The notes: a model not told the origin generated them from the letters alone. A DNA stretch of 64,000 bases from an uncultured Anaerolineae bacterium (GCA_937959265.1 CALGMA010000026.1:1-64000), one strand, 5' to 3'; counted from the first letter of the stretch, positions 17,108 to 26,342 are shown. Numbers and translations: made by a program.

Positions 17108-17113
17108 ATCATA
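17108..17113 (-). promoter_or_regulatory. Leaderless -10 box of the LolD-like gene
   Basis: TATGAT on the minus strand ends 8 nt before the ATG at 17099, so transcription should start at or next to the start codon. No ribosome-binding site lies between. Confidence 0.5.
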
Positions 17114-17176
17114 CGTGCAGCGGTGAGCGAAGGTTGCGGCAGGAGGAAGTGTGAGGGGCGTCATGAGTGTCGCGGG

Positions 17177-17290
17177 TGTCGTTGGTGCGGTGGGTGTCGG
17201 AAGGCATCGCGCACGGTACCATCCGACACCACCGACTCTATGACACTATATTGACACTACCGACACCAACCCCTGCCACCGGCGACACCA
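17177..17290. repeat. GTGTCG/CGACAC-rich intergenic repeat with hairpin
   Basis: Several GTGTCG words on the left (17167-17201) face CGACAC words on the right (17223-17290). ggtgtcgga (17193-17201) pairs perfectly with tccgacacc (17222-17230) and the match continues imperfectly outward. TGACACTA also recurs directly. The 195-nt gap separates the sugar permease end from the LolD-like gene start, so a terminator or simple-repeat expansion is possible. Confidence 0.4.
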
Positions 17291-17294
17291 AGTC

Positions 17295-19454
17295 TCATCC
17301 TTTCACGCTGCCTGCCGTCAGTCCCTCGACCAGGAAGCGCTGGGCGAAGATGTAGAACGCCACCACCGGGATGGACATGATGAGCGAGGCAGCCATCAGT
17401 TGGCCGTATGGATACAGGTCGGCGAACACCAGCTTTTGCAGGCCGACCGGCAGCGTGATCAGCCGCTCGCTGGTCAGGAAGATAAAGGCATAGAGAAACT
17501 CGTTCCACGCGTTGGTGAAGGCGATCAGCGTAACAGCCAGCAGCGCCGGCAGCGCCAGCGGCAGCGTGATGCGCCAGAATGCGCCAAAGCGATTCGCCCC
17601 ATCAATCATGGCCGCCTCTTCCAGATCCTCAGGGATCGAGCGGTAATAGCCCATCATCACCCACGTCGCGAATGGCATCAGGAAGGTGGGATAAGTCAGG
17701 ATCAACGCCATATGCGTGTTGATCGCGCCCAGACTGGTCAGGATGCGATACATGGGGATGAACATGAGCGAGCCGGGCAATAGATAGGTGATCAACAGCA
17801 CGGTGGTCAGCGCGCCGGCGCTCTTAAACTTAAGCCGCGCCAGTGCATAGCCCCCCAACGCCGCGAAGAACACTGACAACGCCGTCGTGATCAACGCAAT
17901 CGTGACCGTGTTGCGGAACCACAGCGTGTATTGCGTCCGGTTCAGCAGTGTGTCGAACTGGGTCAACACCCACGGGTCGGGCCAGAACAACGACACGCGC
18001 TGTTGAATCTGTGGGTCGCCCTTGAATGCGGTGATGATGACGAAGTAGAACGGGAACAGTACGAAGAACAGGAAAGGGAAGAGCGCGAGCAGCCGCGCTG
18101 CGACGCTAAACCGGTTGCGCATCGCAGACGACAGCTTGCGATTCGCAAGTGTGTTCAGCTCATACACCAAGACGCCGGCCAGCGCGACGACTGCGACGAC
18201 AGCCGATACGCGCAAGATGGACTGCACCGCATCGCCGCCGCTGAACGCCGCAATAATGATGAGCGGCGTCACGCCGGCAAGGATCAGCCAGGGTATCGAG
18301 CGCGTAGATAGGAAAGCAGCGAACCTGCTCAGTGTAAACAACACGGCGCAGATGAGTGCTGTGGCCACGCCGCAAATGAGCAGGCCGACGACGCCAGCAG
18401 CGCTCAGCGTCGTTGCAGCCGCGACGACGATGGCCGCGCCGGCGATGGCCCAGGGTAGGGCACGCCCGGTTGCTTTCAGCCAGGGTTTGCTGGTCTCACG
18501 CGGCGCGCTGCGATCCACGCCCTGGCGCATGAAGCGGGCCAGCAAGAAGATAAAAATGGCCAGGAACGGCGCAGTCATCAGCGACACCGCTGCACCGGGA
18601 CCGAAGCGGTTCTGCAACAGTGCCCGCTCGTAGGCCAGGATGGAATACACGCGCGTCTCGCCGCCTGGGCCGCCGCCGGTCATCAGGTAGATCAGGCCGA
18701 AGGTGTTGAAAGTGCTGATGGTCGAGAGCAGCACCGTCACGGCGATCACGTAGCGCAGGCCGGGCAAGGTGATATTGAAGAAGCGCTGTATGCCGTTGGC
18801 GCCATCTACTTCTGAGGCTTCATATAGCTCCTTGTCAATCGCCTTGAGGCCGGCTAGCAGCAGCATAGTGAAGAACGGGATACCCTTCCAGATGTTGACC
18901 GCGATCACGCTGGCCAATGCCAGGCCAGGTTCGGACAACCATCCCACGTCGCGGTTGATGATGCCCAGGCCTTTGAGCAGCGGGTTCAGTGTGCCGAATA
19001 GGGGATCGAAGATGCCGCGCCAGGTCAGCGCTGTGACTACTTCCGGCACGATCCAGGGCAGGAGCATGATGCCGGAGAGCACATTTCGGAATGGTAACTT
19101 GCTGTTCAACAGCGAGGCGATGGCCAGGCCAACGACGAGCTTGGCCGCTACCGAGATCACCGTGAAGCGGATCGTGTTGCCGATGGATCCGGTGAACTGG
19201 GTGTCGGTCAGCAAGCGCCGGTAGTTATCTAGCCCAACAAACACTTCCTGGCGGTTGATCGTGCGCACGAACATGCTCATATACACCGCATTGAGGAACG
19301 GGTACAGAATCAACCCCGCCATCAGGATGACCATCGGCGCGACGAACAAAACTGCAATCTTCCAATCCTTGCCCAGCCATCGTTCCAGCCGCTTGCTCAG
19401 GGGGATTGCCTGAGGCTGTGCGAGCTGGGTTGGCGCGGTCATCTGTTGGGCCAT
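17295..19454 (-). CDS. Fused sugar ABC transporter permease (MalF-MalG type in one chain)
   Basis: The 719-aa chain joins two binding-protein-dependent permeases that are normally separate. The first (about residues 35-320) has the EAA-type loop EASEVDGANGIQRFFNITLP; the second (about 455-719) has EEAAMIDGANRFGAFWRITLP. Between them lies an extra hydrophobic region (about 325-450) with four or five predicted helices. Together they should form the membrane pore for a sugar or polyol. The solute-binding gene is 70 nt upstream, separated by a strong hairpin; no matching ATPase is nearby, so a shared MsmX-like ATPase is inferred. GGAGGA lies just before the ATG. Confidence 0.92.
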   Translation of the reverse strand: MAQQMTAPTQLAQPQAIPLSKRLERWLGKDWKIAVLFVAPMVILMAGLILYPFLNAVYMSMFVRTINRQEVFVGLDNYRRLLTDTQFTGSIGNTIRFTVISVAAKLVVGLAIASLLNSKLPFRNVLSGIMLLPWIVPEVVTALTWRGIFDPLFGTLNPLLKGLGIINRDVGWLSEPGLALASVIAVNIWKGIPFFTMLLLAGLKAIDKELYEASEVDGANGIQRFFNITLPGLRYVIAVTVLLSTISTFNTFGLIYLMTGGGPGGETRVYSILAYERALLQNRFGPGAAVSLMTAPFLAIFIFLLARFMRQGVDRSAPRETSKPWLKATGRALPWAIAGAAIVVAAATTLSAAGVVGLLICGVATALICAVLFTLSRFAAFLSTRSIPWLILAGVTPLIIIAAFSGGDAVQSILRVSAVVAVVALAGVLVYELNTLANRKLSSAMRNRFSVAARLLALFPFLFFVLFPFYFVIITAFKGDPQIQQRVSLFWPDPWVLTQFDTLLNRTQYTLWFRNTVTIALITTALSVFFAALGGYALARLKFKSAGALTTVLLITYLLPGSLMFIPMYRILTSLGAINTHMALILTYPTFLMPFATWVMMGYYRSIPEDLEEAAMIDGANRFGAFWRITLPLALPALLAVTLIAFTNAWNEFLYAFIFLTSERLITLPVGLQKLVFADLYPYGQLMAASLIMSIPVVAFYIFAQRFLVEGLTAGSVKG

Positions 19455-19476
19455 GTCTTCCTCCGCTCATTGTCCA

Positions 19477-19512
19477 GCGCCCGACTCCCGAGTTTTTACG
19501 GGAGTCGGGCGC
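19477..19512 (-). other. Strong hairpin between solute-binding and permease genes
   Basis: A perfect 14-bp stem (gcgcccgactcccg, 19477-19490, with 19499-19512) closes an 8-base loop. On the transcribed strand no U-run follows, so it likely protects the upstream message end or attenuates, letting more binding protein than permease be made, a common arrangement in sugar ABC operons. The core CCCGACTCC also occurs in the hairpin at 99-142. Confidence 0.7.
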
Positions 19513-19524
19513 GGTCAAGAAAGG

Positions 19525-20979
19525 TTAGCTCTGCGGCAAGCCCTTCTCTTCGAAGATGGCTATGCCCTTCTCGGTGGCATCCTTGACTGCCTCGGCAGCG
19601 GTCATCTTGCCGGTGATGACGTTGGCCATCATCTCGCTCAAGAAGCCGGTGGCGAACCAGGCGTCGGTCGCGGCGTTCGGCTGCGCCGGATAGGCGAAGC
19701 CGGTGTAGTCGGTGGGGTTGAACATGATCTCCTTGAGCGTCGCAAAGGCTGGCTCGAGTTTGAGGAGGTCGTCGGTCCAGTTGTTCTTGTAGGCCGGCAT
19801 GAACAACCCGCCACCCAGCCCAGAAAGCGGCGTGAAGCGGGCCGGGTCAATGAAGTGCAGAATGATCTGCCTGGCGACATCGCGATTCTTGACGCCCTTG
19901 AAGATGGTATACCACTGCGCGCCGCCGCTGCCCAATTCGACCGCGCCATCGTTCGTCAATGGGAAGCGAACTACGGCTGTATTCGGATAGACCGGGTTGT
20001 TGTCGCGCTTGGCCGCAGCATACACGCTGAAGGCGTTCTGCGTCATGCCGATCTTGCCGGCCAGGTAGGCCTCGTTGTTGCTTGGGTCGGTCCAGCTCTC
20101 TACGCCGGGCGGCAGAATGGGCTTGTATTTCTCGTCGGTGTAGATGGCGGCCAGCCACTCCACGCCGGCGACGGTCTCCGGCGAGTTGAAAGTGATCTTG
20201 GTGCCGGTCTCGTCCACCGCGCGGCCGCCGAAGGCCTGGAAGGTCGTCAGGATCAGGCCGTGGCCGTCGCCGCTGCGATTCACGGTCAGGCCCCAGCCGT
20301 ACATTTCCTTGGCGGGATCGGACATCTTGATGGCTGCATCGAGCCGATCTTGCAGCTTCGGCAGTTGTTTGACGTCTACGCCGGCAGCTTCGGCGACGTC
20401 GCGACGCACGAACCATGCGCCTGACGTCGTGATGAACGGCACCGAATACCATTTCCCTTCGAAGCGCGCGTTACGCTGCGCGCTGGCCGGCACCACATCG
20501 CCGTATTTGCCCGCCAGCTCGTCCACGATCTCCGTAACGTCTTCGACGATATCCGAGTCATACATCACGGATATGCTGTTGCCGTGGTAGGCGAGGTCAG
20601 GCGGGTTGCCTGCGGCCACCGCCGCCTGCATCTTGGCGATGAAGTCGCCAAACGCCTCGGGGTTGACCGTGGAGACATCCGGCGTGTAGCCCAGGCTAGT
20701 GATGAACTCTGAGGTCTGCTTCTTCAGCTCCTCTTCCAGCGCCTTGAAGTATTCTTGGCGGTGCAGCACTTGAATCGTGCCGCCAGCCGGGGCTGCGGGC
20801 GCCGTGGTGGGCGCGGGGGCTTCTGTCGCGGCAGGCGCCGCCGGTTCAGCGGGTTGCGCAGGCGCAGCCGGCTGAGCAGGAGCGGCTGGCGCGGCGCAGG
20901 CGGCGAGCGCTGCGCCGGCCCCAGCGAGCGCGGACAAACGAAGTAATTGGCGTCGGGTGAGTTTGGTCTCTTTCTTCAC
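19525..20979 (-). CDS. Extracellular sugar-binding lipoprotein (family 1)
   Basis: Captures the solute for the fused permease downstream. The 484-aa protein starts MKKETKLTRRQLLRLSALAG: a twin-arginine-like motif followed by a lipobox LAAC near residue 28, then an Ala/Pro-rich tether (about 30-65). The body has family features such as YHGNSISVMYDSDIVEDVT, a central substrate-lobe region and FEEKGLPQS at the end. Start is GTG 20979 behind TAGGAGGAT. The 291-nt upstream gap (20980-21270) holds no gene; a small inverted repeat TGATTG-agc-CAATCA lies at 21251-21265. Confidence 0.92.
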   Translation of the reverse strand: MKKETKLTRRQLLRLSALAGAGAALAACAAPAAPAQPAAPAQPAEPAAPAATEAPAPTTAPAAPAGGTIQVLHRQEYFKALEEELKKQTSEFITSLGYTPDVSTVNPEAFGDFIAKMQAAVAAGNPPDLAYHGNSISVMYDSDIVEDVTEIVDELAGKYGDVVPASAQRNARFEGKWYSVPFITTSGAWFVRRDVAEAAGVDVKQLPKLQDRLDAAIKMSDPAKEMYGWGLTVNRSGDGHGLILTTFQAFGGRAVDETGTKITFNSPETVAGVEWLAAIYTDEKYKPILPPGVESWTDPSNNEAYLAGKIGMTQNAFSVYAAAKRDNNPVYPNTAVVRFPLTNDGAVELGSGGAQWYTIFKGVKNRDVARQIILHFIDPARFTPLSGLGGGLFMPAYKNNWTDDLLKLEPAFATLKEIMFNPTDYTGFAYPAQPNAATDAWFATGFLSEMMANVITGKMTAAEAVKDATEKGIAIFEEKGLPQS

Positions 20980-21270
20980 TTTTTATCCTCCTAAATCGGG
21001 ATGGGATCATTGCAGGTCGAATGACTGCGTCGTCGAGCGCATCCATCACTGGGTCCACTTGCGAATTGGCGACTCTGTTTGAGTCGAACTACAACCCTCT
21101 CCAGCCGGATGTGCCCGGTAGCAAGGTAGGATGAAGGCGCGTCTGGTGGTGGCTCTTAGCAATCACCTCCTCCCTGTTTGCATATGCTACAGACTCTTGA
21201 GGATTCAAAGTGTAGAGGGATGAGGTCAATTCCGCAAATGTGTATCTGCTTGATTGAGCCAATCAGGGGC

Positions 21271-22107
21271 TTAGTCCAATTTGCGTCCGACGATCAGCAG
21301 ACCACCGCCGCAGTCGGTCACGCGGGCATCGTAATACGGGCGGAGTTTGGCGATGAGCTGGTCGTACACAAGCCGGGCCATCGCTGGCTGATAGCCCAGT
21401 GGTCGCAAGCGCGGAGAAGCCAGTATGCCGAAGAGTGAACGTCGCCCGATGCCGTATGTGCGGTTCATGCGATCCCACTGTTGCTCGGCTTCTGGCGAGA
21501 CGTAGTAGCGCGCCTCGATCAGTTTGACATTCGCCGTGGCGAGGAGCACGCGCCACTCGTCGGCGGTGTGGTAATGGTGGTGCGCGAAGCGTTGATCCAC
21601 GTCGCGCGCGTATTGCTCGGCGGCTTCCTTCGTCGGCGCGGTGCGCACGCCGTCGAGCAGCTCGCGAAACCGGTCGCTGGGGACGGTGAGCACCAGCAGT
21701 CCACCGGGTCGCAGCACGCGCGCCAGCTCCGGCAGCACGTTTTGTGGATCCGGGATGTGCTCGATCACTGAGTTGCTATACACCGTGCCGAAGGCGCCGT
21801 CGCGATAGGGTAAGTGATGTCCATCGGCGAACTGCACGCCATGGCAATACACGCCGCTGCCGCGCGCGGCTGGCAGTTCTCTTTTGGCGATGTCGCAGCC
21901 ATAGATGCCGTCTTGCTTGCCGAAGATCGTTTCGGTGAAAAGGCCGTCGCCGCAGCCGAAGTCGAGCATGGGCGCCGGGAAGTCGAGCGTGCTCAGCGTC
22001 CTGGCCTCGATCGAACGCCACAGGGCAACCGGCGGCGCGAACCAATAGCGTCTTAGGAAGTGGGAGAGGAAATCCCTGTCGCGATGGACGTGTAGGGTGT
22101 CGGGCAT
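21271..22107 (-). CDS. Class I SAM-dependent methyltransferase
   Basis: The 278-aa protein has motif I LDFGCGDGLFTE (near residues 48-59), motif II with CDIAKREL, an acidic GAFGTVYSNSVIEHIPD stretch and LRPGGLLVLTVPSD, all typical of the Methyltransf_11 group that methylates small molecules or quinones and sugars. The acceptor cannot be told. ATG 22107 is preceded by TATAAT at a distance of 7 nt, so a leaderless message is likely. It is divergent from the isopentenyl phosphate kinase gene. Confidence 0.85.
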   Translation of the reverse strand: MPDTLHVHRDRDFLSHFLRRYWFAPPVALWRSIEARTLSTLDFPAPMLDFGCGDGLFTETIFGKQDGIYGCDIAKRELPAARGSGVYCHGVQFADGHHLPYRDGAFGTVYSNSVIEHIPDPQNVLPELARVLRPGGLLVLTVPSDRFRELLDGVRTAPTKEAAEQYARDVDQRFAHHHYHTADEWRVLLATANVKLIEARYYVSPEAEQQWDRMNRTYGIGRRSLFGILASPRLRPLGYQPAMARLVYDQLIAKLRPYYDARVTDCGGGLLIVGRKLD

Positions 22108-22114
22108 CGGGGCG

Positions 22115-22120
22115 ATTATA
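22115..22120 (-). promoter_or_regulatory. Leaderless -10 box of the methyltransferase gene
   Basis: A perfect TATAAT on the minus strand ends 7 nt before ATG 22107, leaving no room for a ribosome-binding site. Confidence 0.65.
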
Positions 22121-22244
22121 GGGTTTGAGATTGGGGTTTAGAGATTGATCATTGCCAATGAATAGTTGTGGAATTGGGTTAGGATTGAGCTGCGCGGACG
22201 AAATCCGTAATCCAAGAATCTACAGCCCACAATCTCGAATTGAA

Positions 22245-23123
22245 ATGATCTTTCTCAAACTCGGCGGTTCCCTGATCACCGACAAGACTCAGGCCAACAC
22301 ACCTCGCCTGGACGTGATTCACCGCTTGGCGCGGGAGATTCGGGATTGGAGATCGGCGATGGCGCGCCATCCATCCTCTCCCAGCCTCGATGTTCAATTG
22401 CTCCTCGGTCACGGCAGCGGATCGTTCGGCCATGCGGCGGCGAAGCGATACGGCACGCGCGCCGGCGTGCACGATGCAGAGGGCTGGCGCGGCTTTGCCG
22501 AGGTGTCGGTGGCAGCGGCGCGTTTGAACCGCATCGTGGCCGATGCGTTGCACCAAGCCGGCGTGCCGGTGATCAGCTTTTGCCCCTTGGCCAGCGCGCG
22601 CTGCGTGGATGGCCGGCTGGTCTATCTCGACGTTGCGCCGATCCGGGCGGCGCTCGATCACGGCGTCGTCCCGCTGGTGATGGGGGACGTGGCGTTTGAT
22701 GACGTGCGCGGCGGGACGATCGTCTCGACCGAGGAAGTATTTGCCTATCTCGCCAATGTTCTATCGGTGACGCATGTGCTGTTGGCCGGTGAAACCGCAG
22801 GCGTGTATCGAGGTTTTGAGCCTCGAAGTCGCGAAGATATGAAGAGGGTTGACATCATTCCGCGCATCACACCGCTGAACTGGGATGAGATTCGCGGTAG
22901 CGTGGGTGGCTCGCACGGGGCAGACGTGACCGGCGGCATGGCGAGCAAGGTGCGCGATATGCTCGCTCTCGTTACGGCGCATCCGACGACGACCGTGCGC
23001 ATCTTCTCCGGCCTGGTCGAAGGCAACGTGACGCGCGCGCTGCACGGCGAGCCCATCGGTACCGAGATCGTCGCGACGGACGACGCGCGGTTAGTCAGAC
23101 CCGACGGGCCGGTGAATGTGTAG
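22245..23123 (+). CDS. Isopentenyl phosphate kinase
   Basis: Phosphorylates isopentenyl phosphate to IPP in the alternative mevalonate pathway. The 292-aa amino-acid-kinase fold has FLKLGGSLITDK at residues 3-14, GHGSGSFGH near 55-63 with the His that marks this family, a central MGDVAFDDV segment, and DVTGGMASKV near 223 for ATP binding. Such kinases are known in Roseiflexus-type Chloroflexota and archaea. The frame extends to 22152, but ATG 22245 gives the exact family N terminus. A loop near residues 32-48 seems longer than usual. Fosfomycin-type kinases are related, but the GSFGH motif favours this call. Confidence 0.85.
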   Translation: MIFLKLGGSLITDKTQANTPRLDVIHRLAREIRDWRSAMARHPSSPSLDVQLLLGHGSGSFGHAAAKRYGTRAGVHDAEGWRGFAEVSVAAARLNRIVADALHQAGVPVISFCPLASARCVDGRLVYLDVAPIRAALDHGVVPLVMGDVAFDDVRGGTIVSTEEVFAYLANVLSVTHVLLAGETAGVYRGFEPRSREDMKRVDIIPRITPLNWDEIRGSVGGSHGADVTGGMASKVRDMLALVTAHPTTTVRIFSGLVEGNVTRALHGEPIGTEIVATDDARLVRPDGPVNV

Positions 23124-23160
23124 CCTGCCGGCGCTCAGGGCAGTCGGTCGCGCATGGCGA

Positions 23161-23598
23161 TCACGAAACAGCCGCGCCGTCTGATTCGAATTTGAACTGC
23201 ACGCGGCCCACGCGAATCACGTCGCCATCCTTCAGCCGGCTGCGCATCACCCGCTGGCCGTTGACAAACGTGCCGTTGCGGCTGAGATTGTCCTCGATCC
23301 ACCAGGCCTGATCTTCGGCGTGCCAGAGCACCTGAGCATGTCGTGCGCTGGCGAATTCGTCGTCAGCGTGCACCAGGCAGTTCGGATCGCGTCCGATCCA
23401 TGCCGCCGATCGGATCGCGTAGTAGCGTTTCGGGGCCGAGTCAGCTTCGTCATCCGTCAGCTGCGTCAGCCGGGATGTGGGAACGGCAGGCGAAGGCGCC
23501 GGGACGCGTTCTTGCAACAGCGCCCACAGCAACGCGCTGAGGAAGGCGTACAGCGCGACGACGATCAGCATCCGCAGCGCGAACAACACGACATCCAT
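23161..23598 (-). CDS. Membrane-anchored FHA-domain protein
   Basis: The 145-aa protein has one N-terminal membrane helix (about 3-28), a Pro/Ser linker and a forkhead-associated domain (about 58-140) with IGRDPNC, SARHAQV and NLSRNGTFVNGQRV, the residues that bind phosphothreonine. It likely docks a Ser/Thr-kinase substrate at the membrane. The frame extends to 23661, but ATG 23598 places the helix at the N terminus, with GGGGCAGG upstream. No kinase gene is adjacent. Confidence 0.85.
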   Translation of the reverse strand: MDVVLFALRMLIVVALYAFLSALLWALLQERVPAPSPAVPTSRLTQLTDDEADSAPKRYYAIRSAAWIGRDPNCLVHADDEFASARHAQVLWHAEDQAWWIEDNLSRNGTFVNGQRVMRSRLKDGDVIRVGRVQFKFESDGAAVS

Positions 23599-23805
23599 GA
23601 TCCTGCCCCTATTCTCCGCGATCGCTCTCCTGTAAGTCGCTTGATGCGTCCAGCGCTGCATACGCGATTGCGCGCGCTCCGGCGGGCAAGAGCAGCCTGC
23701 TTCTGCCTCGGAGGAAATCTGATCCGGCAGGTGTATGCGTTTGTTCGATAGGTCGGGTCAACCATATCGCCCGACGTAATTGAAACATTCACTAGGAGGA
23801 AAGCG

Positions 23806-24972
23806 ATGCGACATTCATCTATTGCGCGAATCGCGCTCAGTTGTGGGTTCCTGGCGCTGGTGTTGGCCGGGCCAGGCGGTGTGCAGGCAGCGGCGCCGGA
23901 TCAAGGGAAAGGCGTCACGGTTCGAGTCGGCAAGACGCCACTCGGCGGCGTGCTGGTCGGGCCGAACGGGCGAACGCTCTACATGTTCGCCAAAGACACT
24001 ACACCTGGCGAAAGTGCTTGTTACGACAAATGTGCGGTGAATTGGCCACCGCTGATTACCGAGGGCGCGCCAGCCGCCGGTCCAGGCGTGAATGCCGATT
24101 TGCTTGGTGTGATCACGCGCACCGACGGCAAGCAGCAGGTGACCTATAACGGCATGCCGCTTTATTACTGGTCGCAGGACAAGCGCCCTGGCGATGTGCG
24201 CGGTCAGCATGTAAACGGCGTCTGGTTCGTGGTCAACCCAGACGGCACCTCGAACACTCAAAAGATCGCGCGCGTGCAACTCGGCAAGACGGCGTTAGGC
24301 AGCGTGCTGGTCGGACCGAATGGCTTGACGCTCTATGCATTCACCAAAGATAAAAAGAACGAGAGCACATGCTATGAGGCATGCGCCGCCAATTGGCCAC
24401 CGCTGCTGACTGACGCCAAACCGTTGGCTGAGGCGGGGGTGAGCGCACGGTTGCTCAGCGTGACTACGCGCACCGACGGCACGATGCAGGTGACCTACAA
24501 CGGCATGCCGCTCTATTACTGGGTCAACGACAAAGTCCCCGGCGACTTGCTCGGGCAAGGTGTGCGTGGTGTGTGGTATGTCGTTGCGCCGAACGGTCTC
24601 ACCATCACGAAGCCGGCGCCGGTTGGGGCAAAGGTGATGATCGGCAAAACCGCCCTGGGCGAGATCCTCGTTGCCGAGAACAGCAGGACGCTCTACATGT
24701 TCGCGCGCGACGCCAACGGCGAGAGCACGTGTTACGACGCATGTGCGGTCAACTGGCCGCCCTTGCTGACCGAGGCCCGGCCTCAAGCCGGCGAAGGCCT
24801 GGATTCCACTAAGCTCGGCACGACCAAGCGCAAGGATGGCAAGCTGCAGGTGACCTACAACGGCATGCCGCTGTATTTCTGGGCTGGCGATAGTGCGCCG
24901 GGCGATACCAACGGTCAGAATGTGAACGGCGTGTGGTTCGTCGTGAACGCCGCCGGAGAGGCGGTCAAGTGA
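23806..24972 (+). CDS. Exported protein with three COG4315-type repeats
   Basis: The 388-aa protein has a signal peptide (about 1-26) and three tandem units of about 110 aa (about 33-145, 149-258, 263-388). Each has the TLYMFAKD-type Y-x-F-x-x-D motif, a CY(D/E)xCAxNWPPL(I/L)T segment with two Cys, a TRTDG-like turn and VTYNGMPLYYW. This matches the 'secreted repeat of unknown function' family (Lipoprotein_15). The paired Cys suggest disulphides or a redox or metal role; none is proven. AGGAGGAAAG precedes the ATG. A perfect terminator follows the stop. Confidence 0.9.
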   Translation: MRHSSIARIALSCGFLALVLAGPGGVQAAAPDQGKGVTVRVGKTPLGGVLVGPNGRTLYMFAKDTTPGESACYDKCAVNWPPLITEGAPAAGPGVNADLLGVITRTDGKQQVTYNGMPLYYWSQDKRPGDVRGQHVNGVWFVVNPDGTSNTQKIARVQLGKTALGSVLVGPNGLTLYAFTKDKKNESTCYEACAANWPPLLTDAKPLAEAGVSARLLSVTTRTDGTMQVTYNGMPLYYWVNDKVPGDLLGQGVRGVWYVVAPNGLTITKPAPVGAKVMIGKTALGEILVAENSRTLYMFARDANGESTCYDACAVNWPPLLTEARPQAGEGLDSTKLGTTKRKDGKLQVTYNGMPLYFWAGDSAPGDTNGQNVNGVWFVVNAAGEAVK

Positions 24973-24988
24973 ATGCGCCTCGATGAGT

Positions 24989-25024
24989 GCAGGGCCTGAG
25001 GAGAATCTCAGGCCCTGCTTTTTT
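24989..25024 (+). terminator. Rho-independent terminator after the COG4315-type gene
   Basis: A 12-bp perfect stem (gcagggcctgag, 24989-25000, with ctcaggccctgc, 25007-25018), a 6-base loop and a T6 run (25019-25024). It overlaps the stop codon of the convergent propeller gene by two bases. Confidence 0.95.
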
Positions 25025-26342
25025 AGCATTGACTCCAGAACGCCATGTTGCCCTCGGCGATTGGCCTGGGTGGTCCACTTCGGCGAAGCGTCGGCACAAC
25101 ATAGACGATTGTGCGTTCGCCACCTTCCTCGTCGCGCTTGGCCATCGGCAGCACGACGGCGTCGCTATCGGGCGACCAGATGCGGTGGCTAAGGGCGTAC
25201 TGGTCGAAGAAGGGCAGAAAGTGGTTGACGAATGCCTCTACCGGCTCGAACGTGGTGATGAGCCGGTGCTCGTCCTGCTCGATGTCTACCACCCAAAGGT
25301 TGAACCACAGCGCGCGTACTTCTGTGATCTCCTCGGATTCGGCTTCGGCTTCACTGACTTCGCGCTCGGACTCGATTGCTGCGCCATTCCGGGACCCGCC
25401 GTCGCGCACGGCTGCATCTGCATTCGGCAAGATATTGTGTCGGACGTGTTCGGCGATGTGCGCCAGGGTGAAATAAGCGATGTGGCGGCCGTCCGGCGAC
25501 CAGAAGAAAGCCAGCACGATGTCGTCGGTGAGCAGGGTCACCTTGCCGGTCGTCGCATCCAACATGCGCAGTGGGCCGTAGTACGTGCGCACCGGTTCAG
25601 GGGGACTGATGTAGGCGAGCTGGTCGCGCGTTGGGCTCCAGCTCATCGCAGCGACGCCGTGGTGCGGCACGAGCATGCGGTTGTCCGAGCTGCGCCCATC
25701 CACCACGAGTTGTAGTTCCCCGGCCCGGTTGACTTGACCGAACGCCCAGAAGCGGCCGCTGCGGGCGATGCCCGGCGCTTGAAACAAGCCGGGTCGAGCG
25801 ATGCTGGCGTTACCGCTGGCAGGGTTGAATGGATCTATGAACGTGAGCTGTGAGTCATCTTCACTGGCCAGTCCGGTGTGCAGCAAGATGCGTTTGCCGT
25901 CGGCGCTCCAGTCCCAGAAGCACGGTCGGCCGGTTGCTACCAGGCGGCTGGACGCTTGGCCGAAAGGAGAGAACATCGCATCCGTCACCGATGCAACGTG
26001 TAGCCCGAGCGATTGTTCATCCGGGCGGTTGGTGATAAAGCTCAGGTGATGGCCGTCAGGCGACCAGAATACATAAACCGGCGCTTCGTGGTCGCTCTCG
26101 TAGATCGCGCGTGGCGGGGAAGGGTAGAGGGCATCGCTGGCCTGGTCCTCGAACACGAAGACCCCGGTGCGATCGGACGTGCCACCCACCGCAGCGACGC
26201 GTCGGCCATCGGGCGACCACGCCGGGAATTGGAAGTAGCGGTCGCCGAAGGTGAGCGAGCGGCGATCGCTGCCGTCCGGCGAAATGGTCTCCAACTCGCC
26301 GTTCGGGTTGATGAACGCAATACGGTTCACGCGCTGAGACAT
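25023..26342 (-). CDS. TolB-like beta-propeller protein
   Basis: The 439-aa protein has at least six WSPDG-type PD40 repeats: PAWSPDGRRVAAV, FWSPDGHHLSFI, WDWSADGKRILLH, MSWSPTRDQLAYIS, FFWSPDGRHIAYFT and IWSPDSDAVVLP. This builds a TolB-type propeller. There is no signal peptide, so it appears cytoplasmic. An acidic insertion rich in Glu (about residues 315-335) interrupts the fifth to sixth blade. Partner and role are unknown. ATG 26342 starts directly with the first blade. Confidence 0.85.
   Translation of the reverse strand: MSQRVNRIAFINPNGELETISPDGSDRRSLTFGDRYFQFPAWSPDGRRVAAVGGTSDRTGVFVFEDQASDALYPSPPRAIYESDHEAPVYVFWSPDGHHLSFITNRPDEQSLGLHVASVTDAMFSPFGQASSRLVATGRPCFWDWSADGKRILLHTGLASEDDSQLTFIDPFNPASGNASIARPGLFQAPGIARSGRFWAFGQVNRAGELQLVVDGRSSDNRMLVPHHGVAAMSWSPTRDQLAYISPPEPVRTYYGPLRMLDATTGKVTLLTDDIVLAFFWSPDGRHIAYFTLAHIAEHVRHNILPNADAAVRDGGSRNGAAIESEREVSEAEAESEEITEVRALWFNLWVVDIEQDEHRLITTFEPVEAFVNHFLPFFDQYALSHRIWSPDSDAVVLPMAKRDEEGGERTIVYVVPTLRRSGPPRPIAEGNMAFWSQC

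Noticed and set aside
17160..17290. CRISPR-like array from repeated GACAC words
   Set aside because: Repeats are only 6-9 bases with irregular spacing and no spacers; this is a simple repeat or hairpin.
20980..21270. Small gene in the 291-nt gap upstream of the sugar-binding lipoprotein
   Set aside because: No frame with a ribosome-binding site and plausible composition was found; the gap is treated as regulatory.
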